Counted from the stretch's first letter, positions 10,759 through 22,677 are shown. The stretch: DNA of 64,000 nucleotides from Dipteris shenzhenensis (GCA_047967505.1 CM106538.1), one strand, 5' to 3'. The notes: generated by a model not told the origin, from the letters alone. Translations and numbers: made by a program.

Positions 10759-13700
10759 CTAGCAACAGCACAAAAAGCAGCACAAGTCAGCCTCAAAGAC
10801 TACGGCTTCAAAGGCAGAATATCAGCATACTAGCAAACATTTACTGGGCAAACAATGACCATCCTGATAGAGTGATAATAATCATTATGAACTCATCAAT
10901 TAATAAAGGATATTCCACATCCGCTTAAAGAAGGATCATAAAGCATAGCTATTGATTCCGACTTCAACTTAAGTAAATACAGAGATCTAACTAAGTATAA
11001 AACAGCTAGAGACTTTGACTTCAACTTAAGAAAAGGCCTAAATGTACAGGTGAAACTCCATGTAGATTAACCTTGCTCCTACATCATTGGTAGGCTAGAG
11101 AGAGAGATAATGATACTCAAAGAAAGACATAATGAAATGACAATGAAATGACTAAGCAATGAACAAATGAAAGTACTCACATGTAGACCAAAGAGCTTGT
11201 AGCTTGATACTTGATTGATTTGACACTAGATAAGTACAACTCTTATATAGAGCACACACACACATATGAACAACAATGTATGTGGGATAACTCGCAATGT
11301 GACACGTGGCATCCATAGGAAACTAGACTAGAACACACCAAACTGACTCATCTTGACTCCATTCCCTCATACCCCCCCATGGAGGAAGGGTGAGTGACTA
11401 CTGGATTGGAACCAAGAACAGAACATGACAATTAAGCTCATCCAACTGTACAATGACAGTCTAGAACTAGACATGGCTCCCATGCTAACTCAGAGGCAAT
11501 TGAGCATGGCTCAAAGGCTAGTGAGCATGGTAAAGACTTAGGCTCAACTAACATGACTCAGAGTCTCATCATGTATGGATGCATGGCCAACTCAGAGGTC
11601 TAGGAGACTAATGAACCAACATCCTAGAACTCACATGCCACGCATGATATATAGACCTATCAAAGCCAATACATGGCTCCCACAATACATCCCCCTCTTG
11701 GCTCTAGGGACTAATTAGGGCCATGGAGCCACATACCATAAATATAAAAGCAATACATCATTTTAGGAGGACTATCCAAGGCAAAGGACCTTTATTGACT
11801 CAACACACATATCCATGGTAGAGTACCCAAATAGAACATGCTTAGCAAATATATGGATCATCATCTCCATCGTCCTCTGGAGGGAAAGAGAGATGTTGGA
11901 TTTCAGCAATAAGAGCATGAACTTGTGTCGGAGGGTCTTCATCTTCATCGTCACTAGTGGTGGCTGCAACCCAACTGGCATGGTCCTTAGTTTGTTGTTT
12001 GGCAAGCTTCAGGTAGCATTTGTCCTCTGTATGACCAAGCTTGTTACAAAAGATGCACTTGAGAGGCTTGAATGGCTTTGCCTTTCCATGTGTTGGTGTA
12101 GGCTTGGGTTTCCATCTGCTGGTGGAGGCAAGAGCCTCTATAGTATCTGGAGAAGAGATTAGAGATTCTTTGTTCCAGCTCTTTTTCGAAAAGAAGAGTC
12201 ACCATATCATCAAAGGTAGTCGTGGCAAGCCCAAGTATTTCAAGAGTGTGCTCAAAACGAGTGACTCCTTCCATACTCTTTATGAGGACAGCCATTTTGT
12301 CCTCGTCATCTGGAGAACCCTTCAGGCTGGAAAGTTGTTGCACAAGAGATTGCATTTTTGCTGAATGTGCACTCAAGGTATCACTATCCTCCCTTTTCAA
12401 TATATAAAATTGTAACTTCAAGAAAACCTTGGAGTTTGTGATTTTGTTACCAAAAAGATTCTCAAGACACGCCCATATCGCCTTGGCCGTTGATTTCAAG
12501 TCGATGTGATGAATCGAAGTATCATCGAGGCAAAGTCCCGTGGTAGCAATAGATTTTAAGTTGTGTTGCTTCCATGTCTTGAGTTGAGGATCCATTGCAG
12601 GAGCGTCATCCTCAATAGCATCCCATACATTTTCTTTCATGAGGAGTAACTGAACCTTAGTTTGCCAAGTAGGGAATCCTTCCCCCTTGAACTTCTCCAC
12701 GAGCAATGAGTTTGAAGTGAGAGAACTCTTTGTGTGCCTCGGGAAATGGAAACTTCAGTCTTTAGCACTTAAGGAGCGAGAAAAGAGGTGAAACTGAGGG
12801 CTGGAACTGAAGGCAGAAGAGGCGGAGGATAGATATGTCATCATGCGGGAGATGGAGCAGCAATTTATGGGCAAAATGAGGATAGCTCAGTTCATGTGGA
12901 GGAGAAGAGGCAATGAGAAGCAATGGCAGGTGTACGGTCTGGTACGACGCAGCAAGCGAGGGCAGCAGTCCCGAGGGCAGTAAAGAGGCCTAACAGGAAG
13001 GTTGTACGGCATTGGAACAGTCCGTATTGTACGAAAACAGTCCGTACAATCAATACAGACTGTACAGCCTGTGTACGGCCTATTTGCAGGCTAAAGAGCA
13101 GCAGACGACGAGGCATATATCCAAGTTGAAGGGGTAGCTCATGGCGAGGCATTCCAGGCTGATGGTTGATGTTGCTCACCTCGTCCAACAGCTCCAAACA
13201 ATGGTGAGGCTAAGGGAAGGGAACTCTACCTTGAAGGAGAGGGTAGCTTCCATTTGCGGGCTTCTCTCATCCTCTAGGTAGAGCAATAAGAAGGGGAAGG
13301 TAGGAAGGGAGGCTCTAACATGAAGGCACATGGTGGAGAGGGAGAGAGAGAGCGGGTAGGCTAGGGAGCAAGATAATGATACTCAAAGAAAGACATAATG
13401 AAATGGAAATGAAATGACTAAGTAATGAACAAATGAAAGTACTGGCATGTAGACCAAACAGCTTGTAGCTTGATACTTGATTGATTTGACACTAGGCAAG
13501 TACAGCTCTTATATAGAGCACACACACACATATGAACAACAATGCATAGGGATAACTCCCAATGCGACACATGGCATCCATAGGGCACACTAGACTAGAA
13601 CTCACAAACTGACTCATCTTGACTCCATTTCCTAACATGACTTGCCTCTCCCTGTTTTTCTGTGGTCCAGAAAACAGCCCTGAAAGCAAATTTTAGGGTA

Positions 13701-16186
13701 CCAAGGGCAACACCTTCAGTTTGAACAGAGATGTGCTGCTGAATGAGAATCAGATGAGACATCATCGTATTTTGTCATATACAAGCAAGTGAACTGTTTA
13801 ATTCTCTTGACGGGAAACTGCTGTATCACACATGTTCATGCTGGGGTGATGTACAAGTTCAAACTCTCTCATTAAAATAATTTACAAAACAATTAATCAG
13901 CAAAGGAAAGAGGTAAAATTGCAGCAACCAACGAACTAGGATTACTGGGATGTCGAGTCATCGAGTTGCGACAAGCATTACTGCAAAAAAAGCATTACCA
14001 GTTTGTCGCTCCAACCCAAAATAAGTGTGTGCCCACTTTCAATCACTTCGCTTTTCCCCTTTCGTAAGGAATCCACCTTTTCAGAGATGGCATCTGAAAT
14101 TAGTCCAAGCATGAGGGCAAATATGAGCATCCCCCCAAAGCTTATAGACACAGAGACTATACGTGGCCATGTCCCTTCACTGTCTGCATGGTTTCCAGAA
14201 TCTGCTACGTATGTCCAGGACCGCCACATTGCATCTGAAAAGTTGTCATCAGTAGCTATGAATAATGCAATTCCCCCGCCACAAATCAAAAGAACAGTGG
14301 CAAGCAATAATGCTGCTGGTTTCATGTACGGCCAAGTTGAGAAAAGTATATCCACACGATAAGCCATAAGTTTACTTAATGGCGCATCCTTATCTGTACT
14401 TAATGGCGCATCCTTATCTGTGCCGGCAATGAAGTTTCTGCTGAACTGTTGAATGGTGTTGGCATATTTTTTGAATACGAAAGGACTGAGGAGGAGAATG
14501 CTAAATCCAATAATGGCAACCTTGAACATGTCCTTTTGAGATTGAAGCCAGAAACCTCTCTCATTTAGTAGCTCTTTCGAAAAAGCCTCCATATTAACCC
14601 CTACACATCCTTCAAGCAATCCCTGAAGCTGTGCAACTTTTTTCTGCAAGATGCCAAAAAATTTTGAACTCGTTATGCAAGGCGGCATTAAATAATGCAT
14701 AAGAATAAGCAAGCCCTATAGTGTAAGCAGAGCATACCTCGAGCAACAGTATCCTAAAGACCAGACATGAAAAGCATACAATTAGAAACTGCAAAGGAAG
14801 AAAAAAAAGGTTCAGTACGACGGAATAGAAATTCATGATAAATTATTCTAAGAACAAATGTGATGATTCCATTCCAAATACCGACGAAGGACTTTGTTCT
14901 TTATTCCAGAGAACCGAAGAAGCACTTAGCTAGGAGCTGCTCAAACGTCAAGTAGTCTGACAAAAACAAACGAGGGAAAACTTGTTATGAATATATACCG
15001 TAACGGAGGGAAAGACAAGATATGATCTGTATCTTTGGGCGAAAGACCATCCCAGACATGATTTTCGCAGTGACTTGGAAGGGAACGAGATGACGGAGTT
15101 ATTTGTCGAAGACCCTGACAATGCCTCGACAGGTCTTACGCTGTCATCTATGCACGATTCAGATGGGTGTCTCCCGTCCAAACCTTCCATCGATGATCCG
15201 GATATCGTCCCATTCCTACTATCGTGGCTTTTGGAATCCGCTTCTTGCTGATAAACTTTGGCAGGAAGCGGTGCGTGGCTAACAGAGTTTCTACCAACCC
15301 AAGCGTCAAAAGCTTTCGTTGCATGCAAGCGGTCCGCTGAGTGACGATGAATTTGGAGGTTTGCAGTCGTGTTAGACCCCGTTGGGCGCGTATTTACCTT
15401 CTCAAACTGCGATTGAGAACTTGTAGGTGTAACAGCTCGATTTCGAGCCGGTGATTCCCGTCTGATTTTCGAACTCTTCATCAGGCGGGTCTGAAGATCT
15501 TTTCCGTCAACTCCCTCTTTGGAACTCGATTTCCACTCAATCCGCGAATTCGGATGGCTATCCGAAAACTTTTTCGTGCCTTTCAATCCCAAACCTTCGC
15601 CTGGTAGCCTTGCATTGTCTACAAAGCTGCCCCTTTTATCGTTTCCTTCACACTCAGCTACATCATTTAGAGATCGTAAGTCGGAACTTGGCTTGGGATT
15701 GCACTGGGCGTGGTGGATCGGTTGAGCTTCTGCTAATGGCAAATTCAAGAAAGGAAACTTCCTGTCGTGGCGGGTCAGTAAGTCAGCAGCGTTTCGCAAT
15801 CCGATTTCGTGCATCTTTCCATCTGTCGAAGCAGGTCTCACATTGGATCCAACGGCGGAGCTGAGCTGAGACGTTGCAGTAGCGTCTTCAGTTCCACGTC
15901 GTTCAGGCACGATGCTTTTGGTCGTGGACGTCGCTTCCATCGGATGCCGATCGAGTGTTTTGAGTTGCGGACCCGGAAGCAGGGAAACGACTGCATCGTT
16001 TCCGCCGGCGTTGGCAGGAATGGTACGCGATTTTTTGAGCACCCGTCGGTTGCCGATTCGAATGTGCTCATCGGAAGTCTTATTGAAAGAGCTAAACCTC
16101 AGGCACGAACTAGAACTCTCACCTCTTCTAAGCCCAAGGTGGGAGTCGTCCAGTGTCAACTTTGGCGAAGAATCGGCAGGCGGCAT
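8623..16186 (-). CDS. CASTOR/POLLUX-type ion channel, 3' exons not in window
   Basis: Seven exons with GT-AG introns join in frame (all phase 0): 16186-14999, 14788-14738, 14643-13999, 10758-10576, 9440-9381, 9277-9074 and 8871-8623, giving 860 codons. The product matches the CASTOR/POLLUX/DMI1 family, nuclear-envelope cation channels that support nuclear calcium spiking in symbiotic signalling. Visible parts are a long serine-rich N-terminus (about 396 residues), hydrophobic segments at about 397-413 and 455-470, a pore with the filter ADSGNH at residues 560-565, then RCK-like regulatory sequence (VVAHDVIGRLMIQCARQPGLAQ; GDEILVIAEDDDTYAPAP). The start is the first in-frame ATG at 16186. About 240 C-terminal residues typical of the family are absent, so the gene runs off the left edge or is truncated. 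CASTOR versus POLLUX cannot be decided here. Confidence 0.9.
9443..9880. repeat. Tandem duplications in channel intron 4
   Basis: A unit of about 190 bp, with the landmarks ATACAAGGCTTTACAGGTGTG and TTAAAGTTTTAGCGCTGC, is present twice, starting near 9445 and 9632. Just beyond, a 34-bp unit (ACATTTTCGTTGGTTAG...) is repeated perfectly at 9813-9846 and 9847-9880. Confidence 0.75.
11088..11371 (-). repeat. 3' LTR of the gag-only element
   Basis: Aligns end to end with 13354-13637. A TATATAGAGC-like site (minus-strand promoter region) and a short CA run are present in both. The terminal ACA of the right copy reads ATA here. Confidence 0.8.
11840..12735 (-). pseudogene. Copia-type gag of the gag-only element
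   Basis: A 220-residue frame (12706-12044) opens LVEKFKGEGFPTWQTKVQLLL, the W-containing N-terminal motif of copia gag, and continues through the gag/UBN2-like domain. The natural continuation, in the next frame, carries the zinc knuckle CIFCNKLGHTEDKC (C-X2-C-X4-H-X4-C, about 12016-12057) and an acidic tail ending near 11840. One frameshift near 12160-12180 separates the two parts. The upstream frame is open to about 12735 without a clear ATG. Confidence 0.8.
13354..13637 (-). repeat. 5' LTR of the gag-only element
   Basis: A 284-bp partner of 11088-11371, with scattered substitutions. It ends CCTAACA on the plus strand, giving a TGTTAGG start in element orientation. Confidence 0.8.
13999..14788 (-). 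CDS. Channel exons 2 and 3: membrane and pore region
   Basis: Exon 2 (14788-14738, 51 bp) encodes one hydrophobic helix, FLIVCFSCLVFRILLLE, after a long pyrimidine tract and CAG acceptor. Exon 3 (14643-13999, 215 codons) encodes a coiled segment, two further membrane helices, the pore loop with ADSGNH, the inner helix (SFGGMLIFALMLGLISDAI) and the start of the regulatory domain (HTLILGWSDKL). It carries an exact-looking double copy of TDKDAPLS, at codons 75-90 of the exon. Confidence 0.9.
14999..16186 (-). CDS. Channel exon 1: N-terminal cytosolic/nucleoplasmic region
   Basis: Exon 1 encodes MPPADSSPKL... and about 396 residues rich in Ser, Arg and Lys. It ends ...LVFPSVT, followed by the donor GTATAT. 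Long poorly conserved N-termini precede the first membrane segment in this family, but this one is longer than the roughly 200 residues I expect in angiosperm members. Higher local GC than the flanks supports real coding sequence. Long frames on the opposite strand here are shadows. Confidence 0.8.
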
Positions 16187-17290
16187 CGTGCGCGCTGTGT
16201 TTGTGTTCCGAAAGACCAACCTTTCTCATGCTGCTAGATGAATTCTGTATCCCAATTCTGGTTGGAAATTCAATAAGTCAATCGCTATATCCTGAGTTGC
16301 TTCTGACTAACAATCCAATATCCTCCTCCGAACTCAGACATCCTACAAGCTTACAGTCGTGCTGCAGCATGGAATACGGTGTTAAGTTTGTTAACATCCT
16401 CAAATAGAAAGAAGATTGCCTTTGGCATGAAGGGAAACCTCATTCGCCAACAAATTCAAAGCAACATAAGCAAGTAAGAGCACAGTTCTCAAGGTCAAGG
16501 CAGCTACACCGAATCAAAGAGCCAGAATCCACGCGCGTGGCGACAATGCAGCGTGACAGCCACACAGAGACGGAGAGGAGACTTGAAAGGCATCACATGA
16601 GTGAGAGAATCAAGTTGCGAAGGAGAAAAGACAAAGTCCAAGGAGAGGAGGCGTGAGAAAAGAATTACCTGGCAGGTCGCAAACGGATAAGATATTGAGT
16701 CGCATGAGCCGTGAACGTCAAATTTGAAGGAAATTTGACCTTGTATGCAGGGAAGAACGGAAGATGCCGGCAGCAAATCATGATCGAGAAGAAGAAGAAA
16801 TTGTTCCGTCAGCAGTACAATATGATCGAGACGACGAAGAAATTGTTCCGTCAGCTCAAAGGAAACTCTCCTGGATTGTTGTGCAAAGTATCCAATTCGC
16901 CGGCACAGATCGCAAGCGTCAGCAGAAATTGCTCCTCAGATCGAAGCAATTCAGACCTGAATTGCGGTAATGAGATGCCGGCAGCACATGATGATGATAG
17001 AGACGAAGACAGCACATGATGATGATCGAGACGAAGACGTTGTTCCTTGAGCTTAAAGGCTCCAAAATGCGACCTGAATTTGCGAGCAACGAAGCAATTT
17101 AGATCTGAATTAGCTGGGAGCGATCAAAACATCAACGAGAAAACTCCTGGGGCATTGAATGGATGCCCTCGTTGATGTTAAAAACAATCAAAGGGACATT
17201 TGCGCACAGGGCTCTCCTAGGGCTCACATGATACACAAAGACACACAAGTCCAGTCTTCCAAAGGAACACTTATGACATCCTAGGTGCCC
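16187..17290. other. Region upstream of the channel gene with degenerate tandem repeats
   Basis: This should contain the promoter and 5' UTR of the channel gene (minus strand). No clear TATA box was picked. 16755-17050 holds imperfect repeats built from GATCGAGA(C)GA(A)GAAATTGTTCC and GATGCCGGCAGCA(C)ATGATGATG. Frames through it are repeat-driven and I do not call them genes. Confidence 0.5.
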
Positions 17291-17800
17291 AAACCGTCTC
17301 CTTGTGTCACCCAAGCGTCTACCGAATCATGTGCACGACTCGAGAGATTCCAGGCGGTAACGGAGAGAGACTCAAGGAATGAGAGCATTAGGGAGAGAAT
17401 CTGGAAGCACACGAATTCTCTAAAAACCGGCGGCACAGAATTCCACGTGGCAGCACTTGACACCCTCCAGATAGCCTTGACAGCTGGGAATGGCCATGTG
17501 CCAGCCATCCCGATCGAAAGCGCTAGATTTTGGCCCTTGGCCTACCAATCAGTCGTCAAAATCTGGCTGGCTGAGTGGCCTCCCCATGGACCTCCCCTAC
17601 CCCATAACATTCTTCAATCGGCCCTGCAACTAGCCACACTAACACCACACCCGCTTAGAAGACAATTTGGAGGTTGCATGGGTACTCCGCACACCACCTC
17701 CCCTCCATCTGATAGTACCCTGCAAAGATGGGGTGCATCTTCGCTAGCAAGGCTATGGAGATGGCCTCTTAGCCATAATCATGAAATCACCAATACATAA
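17285..17800. repeat. Fragment related to the 23.4 kb LTR family
   Basis: GTGTCACCCAAGCGTCTACC and the following bases at about 17309-17345 match the U5-like part of the LTR at 23456-24093. The rest of the stretch was not identified. A 171-codon plus-strand frame covers it, but it has no recognisable domain. Confidence 0.4.
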
Positions 17801-17825
17801 AAAGAAATCTTTGAGCCCATCGAGA

Positions 17826-18850
17826 AGATGGAAGTGAAAAAATTTCTTGAAGATCAGAGAGCCGAAAAGGAGGCTCATTATCAACGGCTCTGCAAAATGT
17901 TAACTTCATTGAATATCGATAAAGATGAAATGATAGAGCAATTGAAAAGGGATTATGCAAAAACTAGAGCATTGATGTAGGAGCTGCAAGAGAGCTTCAA
18001 GTCAAGGAAGGAGGCATATCAGGCAAAAAGCAGCCACGGTGGAGAAGACAAAGAGAATGTGCAATTTTGGCATGATTTGTACAATTCCTTGAGATTGAAT
18101 TACACTAGAATTTTGTGATTTCTTGCCAATCCTCTTTGAAAGTTTTGAAAAGCAATCCTCTGTCATGACTGAAACCCAACATAGAGTGAATCTCTTAGAA
18201 GAGACTTACGCAGACGCTGCTAGATAATTTTGCCAAGTTCAAGAGTAGTTGATAGAATCAGATAGAGTTGTTGCAATCAGTGAGCATCAAGTGGAGGTGC
18301 CACAGGAGATGTACGCACCCTCAAGATGAGGCAAGAAAGAATCAAGAAACAGTTGATGTACAACATCAAACTGTGGTTTTGACAACCGCAATAGTTAAAT
18401 CAAATGACTATCCTCTTGAGTTGCGGTAGGGTAAGGCATGCATGGTCTACCATCTGCACATCATAGATGAGTGCATGATCCGATGGCTTGAGTGAAGCCA
18501 CCCTCTACATGTGTTTTGTGTTGAGGTGTTTATGGATGCAAACTTGCTTGTAGAGGACCTGATTATAATTTACCACTACCCACATCATGGAAACATCAAT
18601 TGTGCCTATCTGTTGCAGTTAGCCATGCAGCGAGAAAGTAGATGCTGCAAAAGAAACGGCCAAGTGGCCCTACGAGGAAAAAGAAAGGGCCTTGAAGGGA
18701 AGAACCGCCCCCTGAAAAAAAGGAGCCTAAAGGGAAGAAGCCAAGCTCAAAGCCCAAACTCCGAGCCTCGATATAAATGGCCGATGCCCCCATCATGGAG
18801 GCTGATCCTCCCATTCGGTAGAAGACGTAGTCCAAAGAGCTCAAAGTGAC
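17826..18850 (+). pseudogene. Decayed coiled-coil coding region, probably retrotransposon gag
   Basis: From 17829 a plus-strand frame reads MEVKKFLEDQRAEKEA... through a charged, heptad-like stretch. It is interrupted by a stop, resumes with ELQESFKSRKEAYQ, and ends at another stop. Later pieces (EKERALKGRT, KEPKGKKPSSKPK) are lysine-rich. The composition and position beside an LTR suggest an old gag, but no domain can be proved. Confidence 0.35.
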
Positions 18851-19151
18851 CTGATGAAGGAACTCAAAGCAGAAAGTAGAATGTTGAACTAGCCCCTTGA
18901 AGAAAAGGAGTGAGAAGAGCCCATCCTCTAAGTGATCGGATGTACCTAAAAGACCTCCAAGCAACCGGATGTAGCTGAAGGACAACAATGTATGAGATGT
19001 CTCTATTCAATTATTAATGAAACGACTCTTTAATTATTGTCAGAGTTGTTGAATTTTTGTAGCCATTTGAATACAAGTTTTCTTTATACAAACAAGTTGT
19101 TTAAGGATCACAACCAGCAAGGTGGTAGTACAGGATAAGTGGTCTCACAAG

Positions 19152-19552
19152 TGTTAAGTGCCACAGTTAGCAGTTCATGCAAATGCCAAGTGTTTGTAAA
19201 CATAGAGCAGAGAAGTAGGAGAGGATGTAGGAAGGCTATATGATATCTGCCTTGGAGCCGTATGGGCCCAAGTGCTTGTAAAAGGAGAGTGAGGGAGGTG
19301 AAAGAGAGTACAGGGTTAGCCCTTCCTTCAAAAGTTGGATTGTATAAATGGTCAAGATTTGACTTTGGTGTTGAGGATGGTGTAGATTGCACCATACCTT
19401 AAGGGCATTAGGGGCAAAGCCTATCCCTAACCTTAAGGTGTTCTCATGCATATATTGATGATTATGCAATACAACATAGTGTACAAGTAGCTATCTCTTG
19501 TGCACTCCTCTCTCTCTCTCTCTCTCTCTCCACTTTATCATGGTATTGGAGC
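19152..19552 (+). mobile_element. LTR and primer-binding site of a decayed retrotransposon
   Basis: A TATAAAT box at 19343, a CT run at 19508-19530 and a terminal CA at 19540 are followed at once by TGGTATTGGAGCC, one or two bases off the plant initiator-Met tRNA primer site (TGGTATCAGAGC). The U3 part (CCTTCCTTCAAAAG, ATGGGCCCAAGTG) is related to 34520-34800 and, inverted, to 23757-24010. The left boundary at TGTTAAGTGCC (19152) is a guess. Confidence 0.6.
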
Positions 19553-19868
19553 CAATGGTGCTCATAGTCCTTCATGAGTGATAAGCCCTTGCTTCTATCA
19601 AGGCATCTCAAGACCTCCCTTTGAGGCATTCTCTATCTTGTGAGATTTGTGAGGTTTCTTGCATGAGAGAGTTTCATGAGAGAGTACAAGCCCTTGTGAG
19701 AGAGGTAACTCTCTTTTATAGAGTGTGTGGGAGGTTGGCCTAAATCAAAGGCACCTCTTCTACATCAAAGAATATCACTCCTACATCAAAGGAGATCACT
19801 CCTATATCATAGGCACCTCCTTAAGAGGGGGCCTTGCATTACATCATCACACATAGCACTAATTGTGC

Positions 19869-19869
<1 letters not shown>

Positions 19870-19902
<33 letters not shown>
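19870..19902. repeat. CA microsatellite
   Basis: About 16 uninterrupted CA units. Confidence 0.9.
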
Positions 19903-19903
<1 letters not shown>

Positions 19904-20830
19904 GTGACTACTACTATATGCACACATGCACCTTAGAGCAAGCCCTTAATCACAAATATCCCAACAGGTTATTACGCTCTTGGAGATTGCACTTGCGATA
20001 GAGAGATCATGTCCTTTCAGTTGCTCTACTGCTGATTGAACATTTTAGAACTTCAGGGCTCCTCTCTTATCAGGAAAGAAGTGCATTGTCTTCTTTAGCA
20101 CATCTTGGAGGTCTATTAGCAACCTAGAAAGCTTGTCTCCACCATCTGCATTAATCTGAGTGTTGGGATGTACATCTAGAATATCTTGTCTCTTCCACTG
20201 CTTCTCCAAGAAGTGTGCTTGAAAATCACCTCCAGGATTTCTTAGCACCTTTTCAATCATGCTTTCAGCGATGCTAATCATAAGACCTTGACGGACTTTG
20301 TGTCCCTCTCTCATGTTCACCTCCTATACCAACCTAGTGAAGTTGGTAAGAGAATCCTAATTGGGCTTTTGAAGAACGAGTGAGATCTCCCATATGTCAC
20401 GATTTTAAGATCAGGGGAGGAGAGGCTCTCGCACTATGCTGTAGAGGGGAAGAAAAGATTAGGTGAGAAGCTCCCAAATTGTGCATAGGGGGAGGAAAGA
20501 TTATGTGAGGAGATTTCAAACTATGCAAACACATTTTGGAGCTCGGTGTGTCCAAGGGTATCCATTATCAGAGGGGATAAAAGTTGCAGGAAGAGTGCAA
20601 GGGAGCAAGGTCGAGAGGGATAGAAGACGAAACAATGAAGGAAATGGATAGTGGAGGCTTAAGTTTGCAGTTCGAGTGCAAGGGAGAAAGAAACGATCAA
20701 GAGGGATAAAAGATGAAACAGTGAAGTTCCATGGAATAGTGGAGGCTTAAGTTTGTAGCCCGACTGCAAGGGAGAAGAAAATGGTTGAGATGGATATCAG
20801 ACAAAACAATGAAGGGAATGGAACTGTCAA
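19903..20830. other. Unassigned repeat-like sequence
   Basis: A minus-strand frame at 20045-20320 (91 codons) has no recognised domain. 20640-20820 contains two or three imperfect copies of an AAGTTTGYAG..CGAGTGCAAGGGAGAAG..AAGATGAAACARTGAAG unit. Nothing else can be supported. Confidence 0.3.
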
Positions 20831-22184
20831 GGTGACAGCCACCATGGTGGTTGGCCCAAATTTTAATTAATTCAAGGCGGCATTACTACCTTGCATAGCA
20901 ATGAGTGATTAGAAGTGATTAGGCTTCATGATTTATGTTTGTGGTAATTACTGTCACTTTTCGCCAGTGGTAGCGGCTAAGATTCCATCGAGATGGCGGC
21001 TAAGATTACCAGCCACATCTGTGGGCAGTTAATTATTGGCCACCATCGAAGTGGCATATAATTACTCACCTTCTAGTTACCACCACTGGGTTTGCATGAT
21101 CACTAGAGTGCAATTAATTACCAGTCTCACTGGGCTTGCATGCTCAGTAGAGTGTAGTTAATCTCCACATTTAATTATAAGTTCATTATCAGGTGAGTGG
21201 CATCTGCTTCATGATTACTAGCCACATTGTAGTTAATTGCCACTACCGTTGATGGTGAGGTGGCTGGGTACCGCCTAAGATTCACCATGCTGGCAGCTAA
21301 TTACCAGTCACAATGGTGGCGTGCAATTAAAATGTCTCATGATTATTTGGATGGCACCCTCCTCAAATTTTGATTAATTAAGGCAGTGGTTTAAAATCAT
21401 TGATGAGTTATTTTGATATGGTACACCTCTTTCCCTTCGGGCTTCCAATCACTGCGGTGGCTCAAACTTTGATTAAAGGTCCATGGCATTTGGCATCTGG
21501 CTACTTTGCTCTCATCCGCCCCTGCTCTGCTACTTTTCTCCACACACCCTCCTCCAGATCTCTTTTGCACCTGCTCTACTTTGCTCCATGCTCCCTCCTC
21601 CAACTCTCATCCACTCATCTACTCCCCTGCTCATCCGCTCTTTTCACCATGCCTATTACTACTATCACACCTCGATGCAACGTGATCCCAATCTTGTCTG
21701 CCTTCTCGTATAAAGTCATTGTGTTGCACTCGTTAGGACTTGAATGCTCGCTCTTGTGGAATCTCTTCACTTCTCAATCAACTACCCCCACATCTGCATG
21801 TCACCACCTTGAACGGCATGCAACCTCTGGCCTCCTCTATATGGTTATGCTCTATGGATTCCCTGGAGACGTTGACAAAGGGCTAAGGATTTTCATAGGT
21901 AGAGTTCTCTCATCTTGTTGGGGGGGCATATTCTGAGTCCTGCATTTGTGCAATGTGCACGGGGTCTTCAGCCTCTCCACACCATCTCCCAAAAAAATTT
22001 GAATGCAGCAAACTGGGCTGGCCTCTGTGAGTATTAGCAATCGGCAATACTCAGTTGTACAAATATCCTCTTGCTCAACGAGGCTCATAACCACTCAACA
22101 ATGGCTAGATGTAATCTTTTGTCCTCTAAGGCTCTCAACAATATTTTGGCTCATTGGGACTCTAAGGCGCTCAACAAATACTAA

Positions 22185-22400
22185 GTTTTTATAAGTGTAA
22201 TCTCTTTTGTTCAATTTTTGTCCATGAGGCTCTTAGTATAAATTGTTGTTAATTTTTATATAAACCACTCAACAACAATTGCTGAGTGTTTATCCTCACT
22301 GGATGCCATATTTTGGCCTAGATAAAGCTCTCAGCAATTGTTGAGTTTTTATAAATGTAAGATCTTTTGTTCAAATTTTGCTCCATGAGGTTCTCATATG
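22185..22400. repeat. Two imperfect direct repeats, period 160 bp
   Basis: GTTTTTATAAGTGTAATC... at 22185 and GTTTTTATAAATGTAAGATC at 22345 lead into CTTTTGTTCAA and TCCATGAGG in both. The sequence between also recurs as CTCAACAA-type words. Confidence 0.65.
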
Positions 22401-22677
22401 GCACTGTCAGGCCTCCAATCACCGCGGTGGCTCGAAATTGACTTGAATGGTTATCTAGATGGCACCACCAAGCCTCCAGTCACCGCAGTGGCTCGAAATA
22501 CTTTTGCCCTCATTTAGGATCTATTACAACAAGGAATAAAATACCAGTAAAGTAGGACTACATTTTCCTTGGTTTAGGACCAAAATAGCACTAAAATAGC
22601 TCCAACAACCACTGTGGTGGTTGCATGGAGATACATCTACAAAAATATAATTAAACTTTTAGAAAATTCAATTGACA

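Larger units (their letters stand above)
11088..13637 (-). mobile_element. Gag-only LTR retrotransposon (TR-GAG type) in channel intron 3
   Basis: Two direct repeats of exactly 284 bp (11088-11371 and 13354-13637) bound a 2,550-bp element. On the minus strand the right LTR begins TGTTAGGAAATGG, a common start for Ty1/copia LTRs. The only coding content is a copia-type gag. No protease, integrase or reverse transcriptase is present. A run of seven purines (GGGGGGG on the minus strand) next to the left LTR fits a polypurine tract. Its dependence on proteins of an autonomous relative is inferred. The flanking pentamers (ATCAT, TGACT) do not match. Confidence 0.8.

Noticed and set aside
15809-16241. 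Long plus-strand frames of 109 and 142 codons
   Set aside because: They are antisense shadows of channel exon 1, which has family-consistent splicing and downstream exons.
17285-17800. 171-codon plus-strand frame
   Set aside because: Overlaps an LTR-family fragment, has no recognisable domain and no supporting neighbours.
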